A stretch of DNA of 64,000 bases, taken from positions 372,001-436,000 of the forward strand of contig JADIZZ010000004.1 of the NCBI GenBank assembly GCA_016704535.1, given 5' to 3'. This document shows, in pieces, positions 27,715 through 35,670 of this stretch (positions are counted from its first letter, which is position 1; each line of letters starts with the position of its first letter). The notes beneath the pieces are model-generated. The model was not told the origin of the DNA. It was given only the letters and a program-made list of their open reading frames with translations, and ran no database searches. The stretch is from Betaproteobacteria bacterium. Its GTDB lineage: Bacteria > Pseudomonadota > Gammaproteobacteria > Burkholderiales > Burkholderiaceae_C. The position numbers were made by a program, and so were the translations under genes.

Positions 27715-28848
27715 TCAAGAAGCCAGACCTGCCAGCCATTCGCCGGCCCGTTGCACCTGCACCCCACGCCAGTCTTCTGGCTGTCGCAGGCTGCGCACCA
27801 GCTGAACAGCGCGCGCCTGCGGAAACTGCGCCGCAAAACGCAGCAGCGCCCGGTGCGGTTGCGGATCGGCCAACTTGCATTCGATCAGATGCGTCAACGC
27901 CTGCTGCTCGCTCAGGCAAAAGTCCACCTCGGCGCCATCCTTGGTGCGCACATAGTGCAAGTCGGCGTCAACGCCCAGGGCGTCCTGTTGCCAATGCACG
28001 TGGCGCAACAGCATGCCCGCCACCGCGTTTTCGAAGCGCACACCGTCGTCACCCTTGACCAGGCCGGAGTCAAAAAAGTACACCTTGGGCGTTTGCAGCA
28101 GCGCGCGCGCGATGTTGTGGTGCCAAGGCTGGACGGTGAAGACGATGTACAGAGCCTGCAGCACGTCGAGGTAGCGGCGCAGCGTGGCGGGCGCCACGGC
28201 CAGGTCTCGCGCCATGGACGCCAGCGAGAGTGGTGCACCCACGCGCTCGCGCAGCAGTTCGAAGAACATGCGCATGGCGTTGACTTCGTGCAAGCGCGAG
28301 AACTCGACCACGTCTTCCCGGATCAGGTCGGTAGCGTATTGGCGACGCCAGCGCTGTGCGTCTTCGTCGTTCTCGGCCAGCAGCGGTTCGGGGAAGCCTC
28401 CGCGCCGGAGGATGAGAGAAAGTGCATCGTCAGGCGAAGCCCCGTGTTGCTCGCACCACTCCCGCACCGAAACCGGGTGCATGCGAAGCGCCAAATAGCG
28501 CCCTGCCAAGGACTCGCCGGACTGTCGGAAAGTGTCCATCCTGGCACTGCCAGTCACGAGCAGTGCCTGACCTTCGGACCGCGCATCCACCACGCCCTTC
28601 AGCCAGGCTTTCCAGGACGGCATCTTGTGGACTTCATCCAGCACCAGCAGGCCGGCGCGCGGGTTCCAGGACTGCCGCTGCAGTACGGCACGGTCTGACG
28701 GGATGTCCCAGTTCAGGTACTGGGACTCAGGAAACCGCGGCATCAAGGCGCGCGCCAGCGTCGTTTTGCCGACCTGCCGCGCACCGGTCAACATCACCAT
28801 CTTGCGACGCAGGTCCGCGACGACCTGCGCTTCTATGAACCGTTGCAT
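27715..28848 (-). CDS. AAA+ ATPase with DUF4143 domain
   Basis: 377 residues, intact. Walker A GARQVGKTTLARAL (residues ~22-36), Walker B LLVLDEVHKMPSW, the sensor-like VTGSARMDTF, then a winged-helix region (LASMARDLAVAPATLRRYLD) and a C-terminal nuclease-fold-like DUF4143 part (GAEVDFCL...HLIECKLADPQ). The family is abundant in accessory genomic regions and its role is poorly known. A decayed relative lies at 25523-25890, so the polysaccharide locus has received this family at least twice. Confidence 0.88.
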   Translation of the reverse strand: MQRFIEAQVVADLRRKMVMLTGARQVGKTTLARALMPRFPESQYLNWDIPSDRAVLQRQSWNPRAGLLVLDEVHKMPSWKAWLKGVVDARSEGQALLVTGSARMDTFRQSGESLAGRYLALRMHPVSVREWCEQHGASPDDALSLILRRGGFPEPLLAENDEDAQRWRRQYATDLIREDVVEFSRLHEVNAMRMFFELLRERVGAPLSLASMARDLAVAPATLRRYLDVLQALYIVFTVQPWHHNIARALLQTPKVYFFDSGLVKGDDGVRFENAVAGMLLRHVHWQQDALGVDADLHYVRTKDGAEVDFCLSEQQALTHLIECKLADPQPHRALLRFAAQFPQARAVQLVRSLRQPEDWRGVQVQRAGEWLAGLAS

Positions 28849-28929
28849 CCGACCATTGTTGCAGATATTGACAAAAAGTCGCGACTATTTGCCAATGCTC
28901 AAACTTTTGGTCGTATCAAGGAGCCTGGA

Positions 28930-29640
28930 TCACCGTTTGTGGACCCAGGCCAGCACGTGCGTGCGCAGCAAGGGCAGCGCGTTGAAGACGCGATAAAGCC
29001 CCGGATGCCAGGCGCACACCACCCGCGCCAGCGGCGGTGCCAGCGTCACGCGCTGCGCAGTCACGTGGCCCCGCGGGAAGAGCCGGCGCACCCGCGCCAG
29101 CGGTACGCCGCGCACGTCGGCGTTGCGCGGGTTGTTCACGGTGAAGTCGTACCAGAGCACGGCACCGCCGGGCTTCAGCCACGACCACATCGTGTCGGCC
29201 AGGCGCTGCTGGAAAGCGTCGTCGAGCAGCGACGAGAACACGGTGGACTGCAGCACGACGTCCTGGGTCTCGGCGACGATGGGCGCCTGCGTGGCGTCGC
29301 CCAACCAGACGGTGGCCGCCGCCGGCAGCGCCTGGCAGGCGGCGGCGTGGCGCTCGGGCAGCAGTTCCAGGCCCGTGAGGTGGGCGGGCGTGGCGCCCAG
29401 GCGCAGCAGTTCGAGCAGGTTGCCGCCGGTGCCGCAGCCCACCTCGGTGATGTGCAGGCCTGCCAGGCTGCTGCAGCCGCGCGCCACGAAGCCGCGCAGC
29501 ATCGCGCGCTGGCGCTCCTGCAGGCCCTGCCAGACCTCGGGGCGCAGCGGGCTGTAGCGGTCGGGCGCCGTGCGGCGCGCGTAGCGCTCGGCGACGGCGC
29601 GGGTTTCGTCGTGCGGTCCGGAGCCGCGCTCGTCACTCAC
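28930..29640 (-). CDS. class I SAM-dependent methyltransferase
   Basis: 236 residues with a Rossmann-type SAM site: LHITEVGCGTGGNLLELLRL (motif I), LTGLELLPE (acidic loop) and DVVLQSTVFSSLLD. A C-terminal basic, hydrophobic segment follows (LARVVCAWHPGLYRVFNALP). GTG 29640 overlaps the stop of the upstream glycosyltransferase in GTGA. Position at the end of a chain of glycosyltransferase genes suggests methylation of a glycan or lipid-linked sugar, but the substrate is not visible. Confidence 0.82.
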   Translation of the reverse strand: MSDERGSGPHDETRAVAERYARRTAPDRYSPLRPEVWQGLQERQRAMLRGFVARGCSSLAGLHITEVGCGTGGNLLELLRLGATPAHLTGLELLPERHAAACQALPAAATVWLGDATQAPIVAETQDVVLQSTVFSSLLDDAFQQRLADTMWSWLKPGGAVLWYDFTVNNPRNADVRGVPLARVRRLFPRGHVTAQRVTLAPPLARVVCAWHPGLYRVFNALPLLRTHVLAWVHKR

Positions 29641-30851
29641 GCCAGGGCCTCCAGGAAACGCCGCGCCAGCACCGGGTAGGTGTGGTTGGCCAGCACGAAA
29701 GCGCGGCCGCGCTCGCCCATCGCACGGCGCTCGCCGGCGGGCACGGCAGCCAGGCGGCGCAGGCCGTCGGCCACCGCGCTGGCGTCCTGCGGCGGCACCG
29801 TCAGGCCGCAGCCGGCCTCGGCCACCGGGTCGTTGCCGGCGTCCACCGAATGCAGCACCGCGCAGCCGGCCATCATGTAGTCCATCAGTTTGTTGGGTGC
29901 GATGCCGAAGCGGTAGATGGGCACCCGCTGCCAGCCGATGTAGGCGATGTGCACCTGCGCCAGGAAGGCGGGCACCTGCGCCTTCGGAATGGGCGGCAGG
30001 AACGTCACGTTCGTCAGGCCTTCGTCGGCCACGCGTTGCGCGAGCCGTGCCTGTTCGTGCCCGCTGCCCACCAGCACGAAGCGGAAGGGTTCTTCGCGCA
30101 GCAGTGCGGACGCGTCGAGCAGCGTGTCCAGCGCGTTAGGCGCACCCATCGAACCGGCATAGCCCACCACCGTGCCGTGCGCCGCGGCGGCGGCGGCAAG
30201 TGCGGCGGACACGTCGTCACGCAGCGGCGGTGGCGTGCCCTGCCATTCGTCGAGCGTGATGCCGTTGGGCACGATGTGCAGCTTCTTCAGGTCCAGCCCA
30301 TGCGCGGCCATGTGGCCCTGCACCTTGGGCAGCATGCTGACCACGACATCGGCGTCGCGGTAGGCCGCGTTCTCTGCGGCCTGGCACAGCAGCGCAAACG
30401 GGTGGCGCGGCGACATGCCCGAGAGCTCGATGGGGCTCAGCGGCCACAGGTCGTGCACCTCGTAGACCAGCTTGGCGCCGGCCCGGCGCGCGATGCGCCG
30501 CGCCACCCAGATGTCCATCGGGTAGGTGCTGCTGGCGATGACCACGTCGGGTCGGAACTCGCGCACCAGCCGCGGCGTGTCGTAGAACAGATGGTGCAGG
30601 AACATCGCGATGTTGCGCACCCGGCCCAGCCCGTTGCCCTGGTAAGCCGGCGTGGGATAGAAGCGGTAGCCGATGCCATCGACCACGCTGTCGCCTGCCG
30701 GCGGCTGCGTGGCACGCACGTGCGAGTGGTCGGCGGCGACGATCTGCACCGCGTGCCCCGCGCGCACCCATTCGCGGGCCAGGTAGTAGGGCCGGAACTC
30801 CATGCCCAGCGCCGGGCTGCCGGCGTAGTGGTTGACGAGCAGGAGCCTCAT
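29637..30851 (-). CDS. GT4-family glycosyltransferase
   Basis: 404 residues. GT-B fold with N-terminal MRLLLVNHYAGSP and GMEFRPYYLAREWVRAGHAV, acceptor-side KLVYEVHDLWPLSP, and donor-side VGYAGSMGAPNALDTLL, FVLVGSGHEQARL and the E-x7-E region replaced by FGIAPNKLMDYMMAGCAVLH, as in WbuB-like transferases of deoxy-sugar pathways. ATG 30851 overlaps the acetyltransferase stop in ATGA and its own stop overlaps the methyltransferase start, forming a coupled chain. Confidence 0.88.
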   Translation of the reverse strand: MRLLLVNHYAGSPALGMEFRPYYLAREWVRAGHAVQIVAADHSHVRATQPPAGDSVVDGIGYRFYPTPAYQGNGLGRVRNIAMFLHHLFYDTPRLVREFRPDVVIASSTYPMDIWVARRIARRAGAKLVYEVHDLWPLSPIELSGMSPRHPFALLCQAAENAAYRDADVVVSMLPKVQGHMAAHGLDLKKLHIVPNGITLDEWQGTPPPLRDDVSAALAAAAAAHGTVVGYAGSMGAPNALDTLLDASALLREEPFRFVLVGSGHEQARLAQRVADEGLTNVTFLPPIPKAQVPAFLAQVHIAYIGWQRVPIYRFGIAPNKLMDYMMAGCAVLHSVDAGNDPVAEAGCGLTVPPQDASAVADGLRRLAAVPAGERRAMGERGRAFVLANHTYPVLARRFLEALA

Positions 30852-31327
30852 GCCGCCCAGGTGCTGCCGGCCGGACAGACCTGGCCCGGGCGCAGGTGGC
30901 AGAAGTCGGCCACCACGGCGTCGTGGTCTACGAGCACGCCGATGTCGACGATGGCACCGCGGCCGATGCATGCGCCGCCTTCCACCACCGCGCCAGCGGC
31001 CACCAGCGTGCCTTCGCCCAGCACCGCATCGGGTGCAACGCTGGCCATCGGGTGCAACAGCGGCGGCAGGCGCCATCCGAGCCCAGCGGCGTCGTCCATC
31101 ACGCGGCGGCGCACCTCGGCCCGGCCGATGGCGACGAAGAGCACACCGCCGTTGGCGGCCGAAGCCGCCCAGGCCGCGGCCGTCGAGACCGGCACGCCGG
31201 GCAGCGGCGACCTGGCCGCCGGGTTTTCGTCGACGAAAGCCACCACGCTGTCGCCGGCGCGCAGGGCACAATGCGCCACCTTGCGCGCGTGCGCGCCGGT
31301 GCCGAAGATCGTCCAGGCTTGGCTCAT
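30848..31327 (-). CDS. PglD/NeuD-like sugar acetyltransferase, shortened at the C-terminus
   Basis: 159 residues. The N-terminal PglB-type nucleotide-sugar fold reads WTIFGTGAHARKVAHCALRA and VVAFVDEN, followed by left-handed beta-helix coils (LLHPMASVAPDAVLGEGTLV, AGAVVEGGACIGRGAIVDIG, NHD-like LVDHDAVVADFCHL). Normal members have about 210 residues; here the helix stops at HLRPGQVCPAG, losing about 50-60 residues including the last coils that form the acetyl-CoA pocket. Both ends are coupled to neighbours by ATGA. Activity is doubtful. Confidence 0.75.
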   Translation of the reverse strand: MSQAWTIFGTGAHARKVAHCALRAGDSVVAFVDENPAARSPLPGVPVSTAAAWAASAANGGVLFVAIGRAEVRRRVMDDAAGLGWRLPPLLHPMASVAPDAVLGEGTLVAAGAVVEGGACIGRGAIVDIGVLVDHDAVVADFCHLRPGQVCPAGSTWAA

Positions 31328-32397
31328 GTCGTCTCCACCGTCCCGATCAGGGTGTCGTAAATGCCGCGCATGCGCTGCACGTTCACCTGCCAGTCGGCGC
31401 GCTGTTCGACGATAAGGCGGTTCTCTGTCGCGGCCGCGGCGCGCAAGGCGCTGTCGCCGGCCGCCCGTGCGATGGCTTCGGCCAGGCCGGCGGCGTCGCC
31501 GGGGCGGAAGAGCAAGCCGTTGCGGCCATGGTCTATCCATTGCGCGTTGGCCGGGATGTCCGTCGCCACCGGGAGGCAGCCGCAGGCCATGGCTTCGTTC
31601 AGCGAGACGTTGTTGCCGTCGGACACGGCCGGGCTAACGAAGACATGCGCCGCGCCCAGCAGTTCCACCAACTGCGGATGGCTCACATGGCCGTGGAACA
31701 CCGTCACCGGCCCCAGTCCGGCAGCATGAACCTGTGCCTGCAGTTCGACACGCAGCGGCCCGGCGCCGACGAGGTCGAGTGCCAACGCCAGCCCGCGTCC
31801 TTGCAGCAGACGTGTGGCCTCGACCAGCGTGTGCACACTGTAGACGGGCGCAAAGTTGCGTGTGCAGATCACGCGCAACGGCGGCGGTTCGGCACGTGGC
31901 GCCGAGGGTGGGCGGAACAGCGTGGTGTCGACCCCGAAAGGCACGGCCTGAACGCGCCCGGCCGGCGCGCCGAGCGCCATCACGGCGGCGTTCATGTGTT
32001 CTGCCACCGTGGTCACGCGGTCGGCGTGGCGCAGCGCGTAGCCGACGAGCGCGCGCGCCAGGCGCGACTCACGCGGGCTCACTAGCACGTCGCTGCCCCA
32101 GGCGGTGACGACCAGCGGCCTCAATCCGGCTATCGCCGCCAGGAAGCCATAGCTGGTGACGTACTGTGCATGCACGACGTCAGGCCGCAGCCGTGCGGCC
32201 AGGCGCCGCAGCACGGGCAGCGCCAGCAGGTAGCCCGCCTTGCCCAGGCCGCCTGTAGGCAGTAGGTGCACGTCGACTCCCGCGATCTGCGCCGGCCTAA
32301 AGCTCGCCACATGCACCTGCGCCCCCAGGTCGCGGAAAGCCTCGGCCCAGCGCCGCGTGTGCACGCTCTGGGCGTCGGCGATGTAGAGGATGCGCAT
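31324..32397 (-). CDS. GT4-family glycosyltransferase
   Basis: 357 residues with a complete GT-B pattern: MRILYIADAQSVHTRRWAEA, VVTAWGSDVLVSP, DRVTTVAEHM, PFGVDTTLFRP, the donor-site VGAGPLRVELQ, GHVSHPQLVELLGAAHVFVS and ESDG-type SDGNNVSLNEAMACGCLPVA. It is the first gene of the coupled chain GT4, acetyltransferase, GT4, methyltransferase (32397 to 28930). The 666-base structured repeat region lies directly upstream. Confidence 0.9.
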   Translation of the reverse strand: MRILYIADAQSVHTRRWAEAFRDLGAQVHVASFRPAQIAGVDVHLLPTGGLGKAGYLLALPVLRRLAARLRPDVVHAQYVTSYGFLAAIAGLRPLVVTAWGSDVLVSPRESRLARALVGYALRHADRVTTVAEHMNAAVMALGAPAGRVQAVPFGVDTTLFRPPSAPRAEPPPLRVICTRNFAPVYSVHTLVEATRLLQGRGLALALDLVGAGPLRVELQAQVHAAGLGPVTVFHGHVSHPQLVELLGAAHVFVSPAVSDGNNVSLNEAMACGCLPVATDIPANAQWIDHGRNGLLFRPGDAAGLAEAIARAAGDSALRAAAATENRLIVEQRADWQVNVQRMRGIYDTLIGTVETT

Positions 32398-32471
32398 GTC
32401 AGTGATGGGCGACGGGTTGCGGCCCTATGCCGACGTTCAGCGTCCGCTTTTGCGCGTTGAGCCCGGTGGCA

Positions 32472-32710
32472 GCAAAGGGCTGTCCGGGCAGGGCGCGGCG
32501 TGCGACTGAAGCGGTCGGCGCTGCGCGCCGACTGCCCTGTGGTGCTCGGGTCCATGGCCCGGCGCATAACTCGCTGCGCTCACTTCGTTCGCTACGCTCA
32601 GACAGGATGCGCCAGAAGTGTCCACGAGGCGCGCTGCGCGCGCGGGCCATGAACCCTGCGCTCCGCGGCGCTTCACACGCACCCCGCGCCCCGCCCGGAC
32701 AGCCCTTTGC
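32472..32710 (+). repeat. structured repeat element 1 (27-bp terminal inverted repeats)
   Basis: Flanked by 27-bp inverted repeats (32472-32498 and 32684-32710, one mismatch). Inside are a hairpin with arms GTCGGCG and CGCCGAC (32514-32520, 32526-32532), a 14-bp stem (32548-32561 with 32643-32656, one mismatch), and a central 53-base segment with ends GGCGCAT and ATGCGCC (32561-32613) around the motif ACTTCGTTCGCT. The overall form is one long, branched palindrome. Confidence 0.75.
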
Positions 32711-32759
32711 AGGAACCAGAGCGGGCACTCGGCGAGCGCCTCCTCCGTGGCTTGAGCGG

Positions 32760-32981
32760 CAGGCGGTGCCCGGCGGCGTCGCCGTGTGTGGCGCCGAGCA
32801 GCGCAGTCTTGAGGGCGGCGCGCGCAGCGCGCTTCGTGAACTGACTTGCCGCATCCTGTTTGAGCGCAGTGAGCGAAGCGAACGAAGCGAGTTATGCGGC
32901 ACGCCCTCAAGGCGAGCAGCGGAGGGTAGTCGGTGCGCAGCACCGACCGCCACAGTCGGCGACGCCGCCGGGCACCGCCTG
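32760..32981 (-). repeat. structured repeat element 2 (inverted, 25-bp terminal repeats)
   Basis: Relative of element 1 in opposite orientation. The terminal inverted repeats are a perfect 25 bp (32760-32784, 32957-32981) but of different sequence. The same internal stems occur with paired changes: GTCGGTG/CACCGAC (32929-32947), CTTGAGGGCG/CGCCCTCAAG (32808-32817, 32902-32911) and the central GCCGCAT/ATGCGGC (32848-32900). Preserved pairing despite sequence change suggests selection for structure. Confidence 0.75.
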
Positions 32982-33063
32982 ACGCGACCCGCCCTTGTCG
33001 CCGAACGCGGAAAGCGGACAGTGCAGAACGTCCGCACCGGGCCGAAAGCAGACCTGGATCTCA

Positions 33064-34032
33064 TCAAACGAGGCCCGCCGTCCGGTACTGCCGCACCATC
33101 GCGCGCAACCCAGCCTCTATGCCCATTGGGTAACCGAAACCCAGCGTGCCACTCAGGGCACGGCCGTCGTAGCGCGTCGTGTTGGTCAGCTCGCCGAAGC
33201 GCTCGGGCGAGAACGGTAGTTCACGTCGCAGCAGCACGCGCCCCAGCGCTCCGGCTCCGGCGGCGCCGGCACCCAGCCAGTAGGGCAGCCGCGCCTTGGG
33301 TGGAGGCAGGCCCAGTTCGTCGGCCGCCCAGCCCACGAACGCCGCCAGTGGTGCAGGCGTGTTGACGATGAACACGCCGTCGGCATCTGCGTGCGACGCC
33401 GCGGCCAACAGTGCGGCAGCGACGTCTTCCACCGCGACGTAGTTGACCCAGGCTTCGCGGCGGCCGAAGTAGCGGAACCAGCCGCGGGCAACCATGCGCA
33501 CCAGGCCCAGCAACGGCAGGCTGCGCCCAGGGACGATGCCCACCACGTTGCTCGGCTGCAGCACCACGCAGCGCAGACCCAGCGCGGCGCAGCGTTCACG
33601 CACGGCGCGTTCGCCGGCGTCCTTGCTGGTTTCGTAGGTGCCCTGCGGTGTGTGCGGGAAACGCTCGTCCACCACGCCGGCATGGCGCGGCGCACCGTAG
33701 ACGCCCACACTGCTCAGGTGCACGAAGCACCGCGCACCGGCGCTGGCCGCGGCGTCCACCAGACGTGCTGCGCCCTCGGTGTTGACGGGGGGCATGCGTG
33801 CCGGGTCGCGCTTCTCGCCTGCCAGATGCAGCACGGTGTGCATGCCCGGCGGCAAGACAATTTCGCCCGCCACCAGATCCAGCGGCACATGGCGCGTACC
33901 GGCCGGCAGCGCCGCCGGTGCGTGGCGACTGGCGAGCCAGATTTGTCGCACCGGATCGGCGCGCTGCAGCATGGGCAGCAGGGCGCTGCCGATGAATCCG
34001 CTGCCTCCGGTGACGAGCACGGGCCCGCTCAC
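33064..34032 (-). CDS. NAD-dependent epimerase/dehydratase (SDR, sugar nucleotide)
   Basis: 322-residue extended SDR. VLVTGGSGFIGSALLP binds NAD(P), followed by VLHLAGEKRDPARM, HLSSVGVYGAPRHAG and the YxxxK-type TYETSKDAGERAV, then VVLQPSNVVGIVPG. Related to WbpV/GalE-like UDP-sugar epimerases or reductases of O-antigen loci; the substrate is not predictable. The GTG start (34032) overlaps the GT2 stop in GTGA, so it is the last gene of the upstream unit. The repeat elements lie directly downstream. Confidence 0.85.
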   Translation of the reverse strand: MSGPVLVTGGSGFIGSALLPMLQRADPVRQIWLASRHAPAALPAGTRHVPLDLVAGEIVLPPGMHTVLHLAGEKRDPARMPPVNTEGAARLVDAAASAGARCFVHLSSVGVYGAPRHAGVVDERFPHTPQGTYETSKDAGERAVRERCAALGLRCVVLQPSNVVGIVPGRSLPLLGLVRMVARGWFRYFGRREAWVNYVAVEDVAAALLAAASHADADGVFIVNTPAPLAAFVGWAADELGLPPPKARLPYWLGAGAAGAGALGRVLLRRELPFSPERFGELTNTTRYDGRALSGTLGFGYPMGIEAGLRAMVRQYRTAGLV

Positions 34033-35000
34033 CGCCGGCCCACCCAACGCTTGACGGCCTGCAGGCGGGCGAAGGCGTGCAGGCCGGCGTCGGAGCCCAG
34101 TGCCTCGTAAGCCCGCGCACGCCACTCGCTGAGCCGCCCTAGCGCCCACTTGCGCTGCACCCAGGCCGCGGCGCGGAAGGCGAACTGCCGCAGCAGCACG
34201 CCGCGCAACCACGCAAGGTCGGCCGGCCCGGCGACGACGCCGTGCCGCACGTAGGCCTGCGCCGCGGCCAGCAGCGCGGTGTCGCGGTCGTGCGTCATCG
34301 GTGCGAAGCGTGCGCTGTCGTTGCCGCCGTGCAGCCGGTAGTCCAGCACCACCTGCGGCAAGTGCACGAAGACATGGCCACGCGCGGCAATCTGCGTCCA
34401 CGCCGCGCCGTCGCAGACCCGGGGCGCACGTTCGTCGAATCCGCCGATCTGATCCAGCACCGCGCGCCGCACCGTCACCGTGGCGTTGCAGATCGGGTTG
34501 CCGGCAATCAACACACGCCGGAAGTCACCGCCCGGCGAGACCCAGCGCCGTTCGCCCAGGGGCCGGCCTTCGGCGTCGATGAAGGCGTGGTCGGCCCACA
34601 CCAGCGCAGCCTGTGGCTGGGTGCGAAAGGCGGCCACCGCCGCGCTGATGCGGCCAGGGCGCCAGCGGTCGTCGGAATCGAGGAACGCCACCAGCTCGCC
34701 TCGCGCAACTGCCAGCGCCAAGTTGCGCGCCCTCGCCTGCCGGCCGCCCCGCTGCTGTAGCAGGCGGAGGCGGTTGCCATAGGACTTCAGCACTTCGATC
34801 GAGCCGTCGGTGGAGCCGTCATCGACGACGATGAGCTCGATGGCCGGGTGGTCTTGCGTCAGCACGCTGTCCACACACTCGCGCAGGTAGCGCGCGTGGT
34901 TGAAGCTCGGGACGATGACGCTCACCAGCGGCACCGCGGGCAAGGCCGGCAGCGCGGCTTGCGGGGCCACGGTGAACGGTGCGGAAACCGACTGCACCAC
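34029..35000 (-). CDS. GT2-family (GT-A) glycosyltransferase
   Basis: 323 residues. VSVIVPSFNHARYLRECVDS and VVDDGSTDGS form the nucleotide-binding start, and LVAFLDSDDRWRPGRI carries the metal-binding DxD. The part after residue 150 (GNPICNATVTVRRAVLDQIGGFDE) is the usual acceptor side. GTG 35000 or 34997 are the available starts. It begins 4 bases past the methyltransferase stop and overlaps the epimerase start, so all three are coupled. Confidence 0.9.
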   Translation of the reverse strand: MVQSVSAPFTVAPQAALPALPAVPLVSVIVPSFNHARYLRECVDSVLTQDHPAIELIVVDDGSTDGSIEVLKSYGNRLRLLQQRGGRQARARNLALAVARGELVAFLDSDDRWRPGRISAAVAAFRTQPQAALVWADHAFIDAEGRPLGERRWVSPGGDFRRVLIAGNPICNATVTVRRAVLDQIGGFDERAPRVCDGAAWTQIAARGHVFVHLPQVVLDYRLHGGNDSARFAPMTHDRDTALLAAAQAYVRHGVVAGPADLAWLRGVLLRQFAFRAAAWVQRKWALGRLSEWRARAYEALGSDAGLHAFARLQAVKRWVGRR

Positions 35001-35003
35001 CGC

Positions 35004-35666
35004 TCAGCCCTTGCGCGCGGCGATGAGGTAGCCGCGCGTGAAAAGGTCGTGCGTACCGCCCAGCGTGAGCACGTTGACGATGCCCGAGGGTGACCAGCGG
35101 GGTGGGTCGCGCCGAAGGCAGGCGCTGACCTGCAGCCCCGGCGGCGACATCAGCGCCAGCGCGCTTTCGCGGGTGAAGAAGCGCAGGTGCGTGCGGTCGA
35201 GGATACCGTCGTCGGCGTATTGCCAGCGGCCGCGCAGCAGCAGGTCCAGCACCACGCGCAGGTGGCGCACGTTCGGGATGCTGGCAATCACCAGGCCGCC
35301 GGGCTCGAGCAGCATCTGCACTCGCGCCATGAAGGCCCACGGGTCGATCATGTGTTCCAGCACGTCCAGGCAGAGCACGAGGTCGAAGCTCGCGGGTGCG
35401 AAGGGCCCGGGCAGCAGGGTCTCGGCGTTGCCCACCAGCAACTCGTCGACACGGCCTCGTGCGACGGCCGCGGCGCTCTCGAACAACTCGACACCCACCG
35501 TGCGCTCGCAGCGCCCCGACTGCTTCAGCCAGTGCAGTGTGGCGCCCGCACCGCAGCCGACTTCCAGCACCCGCGCGGCGCGCGGCGGAAGCAGCGGTTC
35601 GATGTCGCGGCGCACGTTCTCGAAATAGGTGCCGGCCTTGGCGTCGTAGTCGGGGGTCGTCAGCAT
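35004..35666 (-). CDS. class I SAM-dependent methyltransferase
   Basis: 220 residues. RVLEVGCGAGATLHWLKQSG (motif I), TVGVELFESAA (motif II) and FDLVLCLDVLEHMIDPWAFM (post II), then LLEPGGLVIASIPNVRHLRV. It resembles methyltransferases that follow glycosyltransferases in O-antigen loci. It sits 4 bases after the flippase stop (35671) and just before the GT2 gene. The acceptor is unknown. Confidence 0.85.
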   Translation of the reverse strand: MLTTPDYDAKAGTYFENVRRDIEPLLPPRAARVLEVGCGAGATLHWLKQSGRCERTVGVELFESAAAVARGRVDELLVGNAETLLPGPFAPASFDLVLCLDVLEHMIDPWAFMARVQMLLEPGGLVIASIPNVRHLRVVLDLLLRGRWQYADDGILDRTHLRFFTRESALALMSPPGLQVSACLRRDPPRWSPSGIVNVLTLGGTHDLFTRGYLIAARKG

Positions 35667-35670
35667 GGCT

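Larger units (their letters stand above)
32398..33063. other. non-coding region with two structured repeat elements
   Basis: The gap between the glycosyltransferase and epimerase genes contains no convincing gene; long open frames on both strands are Arg/Ala/Ser-rich shadows of palindromic DNA. Most of it is taken up by two related inverted elements (32472-32710 and 32760-32981). Outside them a short GTCCGCTTT motif occurs near 32438, with its complement near 33008, hinting at an outer pair of repeats. Confidence 0.7.

Noticed and set aside
24950..28848. A complete insertion sequence or transposon in the accessory island
   Set aside because: No transposase or integrase frame and no flanking terminal repeats were found.
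32399..33067. Open frames of over 140 codons on both strands in the 32.4-33.06 kb gap
   Set aside because: They arise because the DNA is palindromic and GC-rich; the translations are Arg/Ala/Ser-rich and mirror each other.
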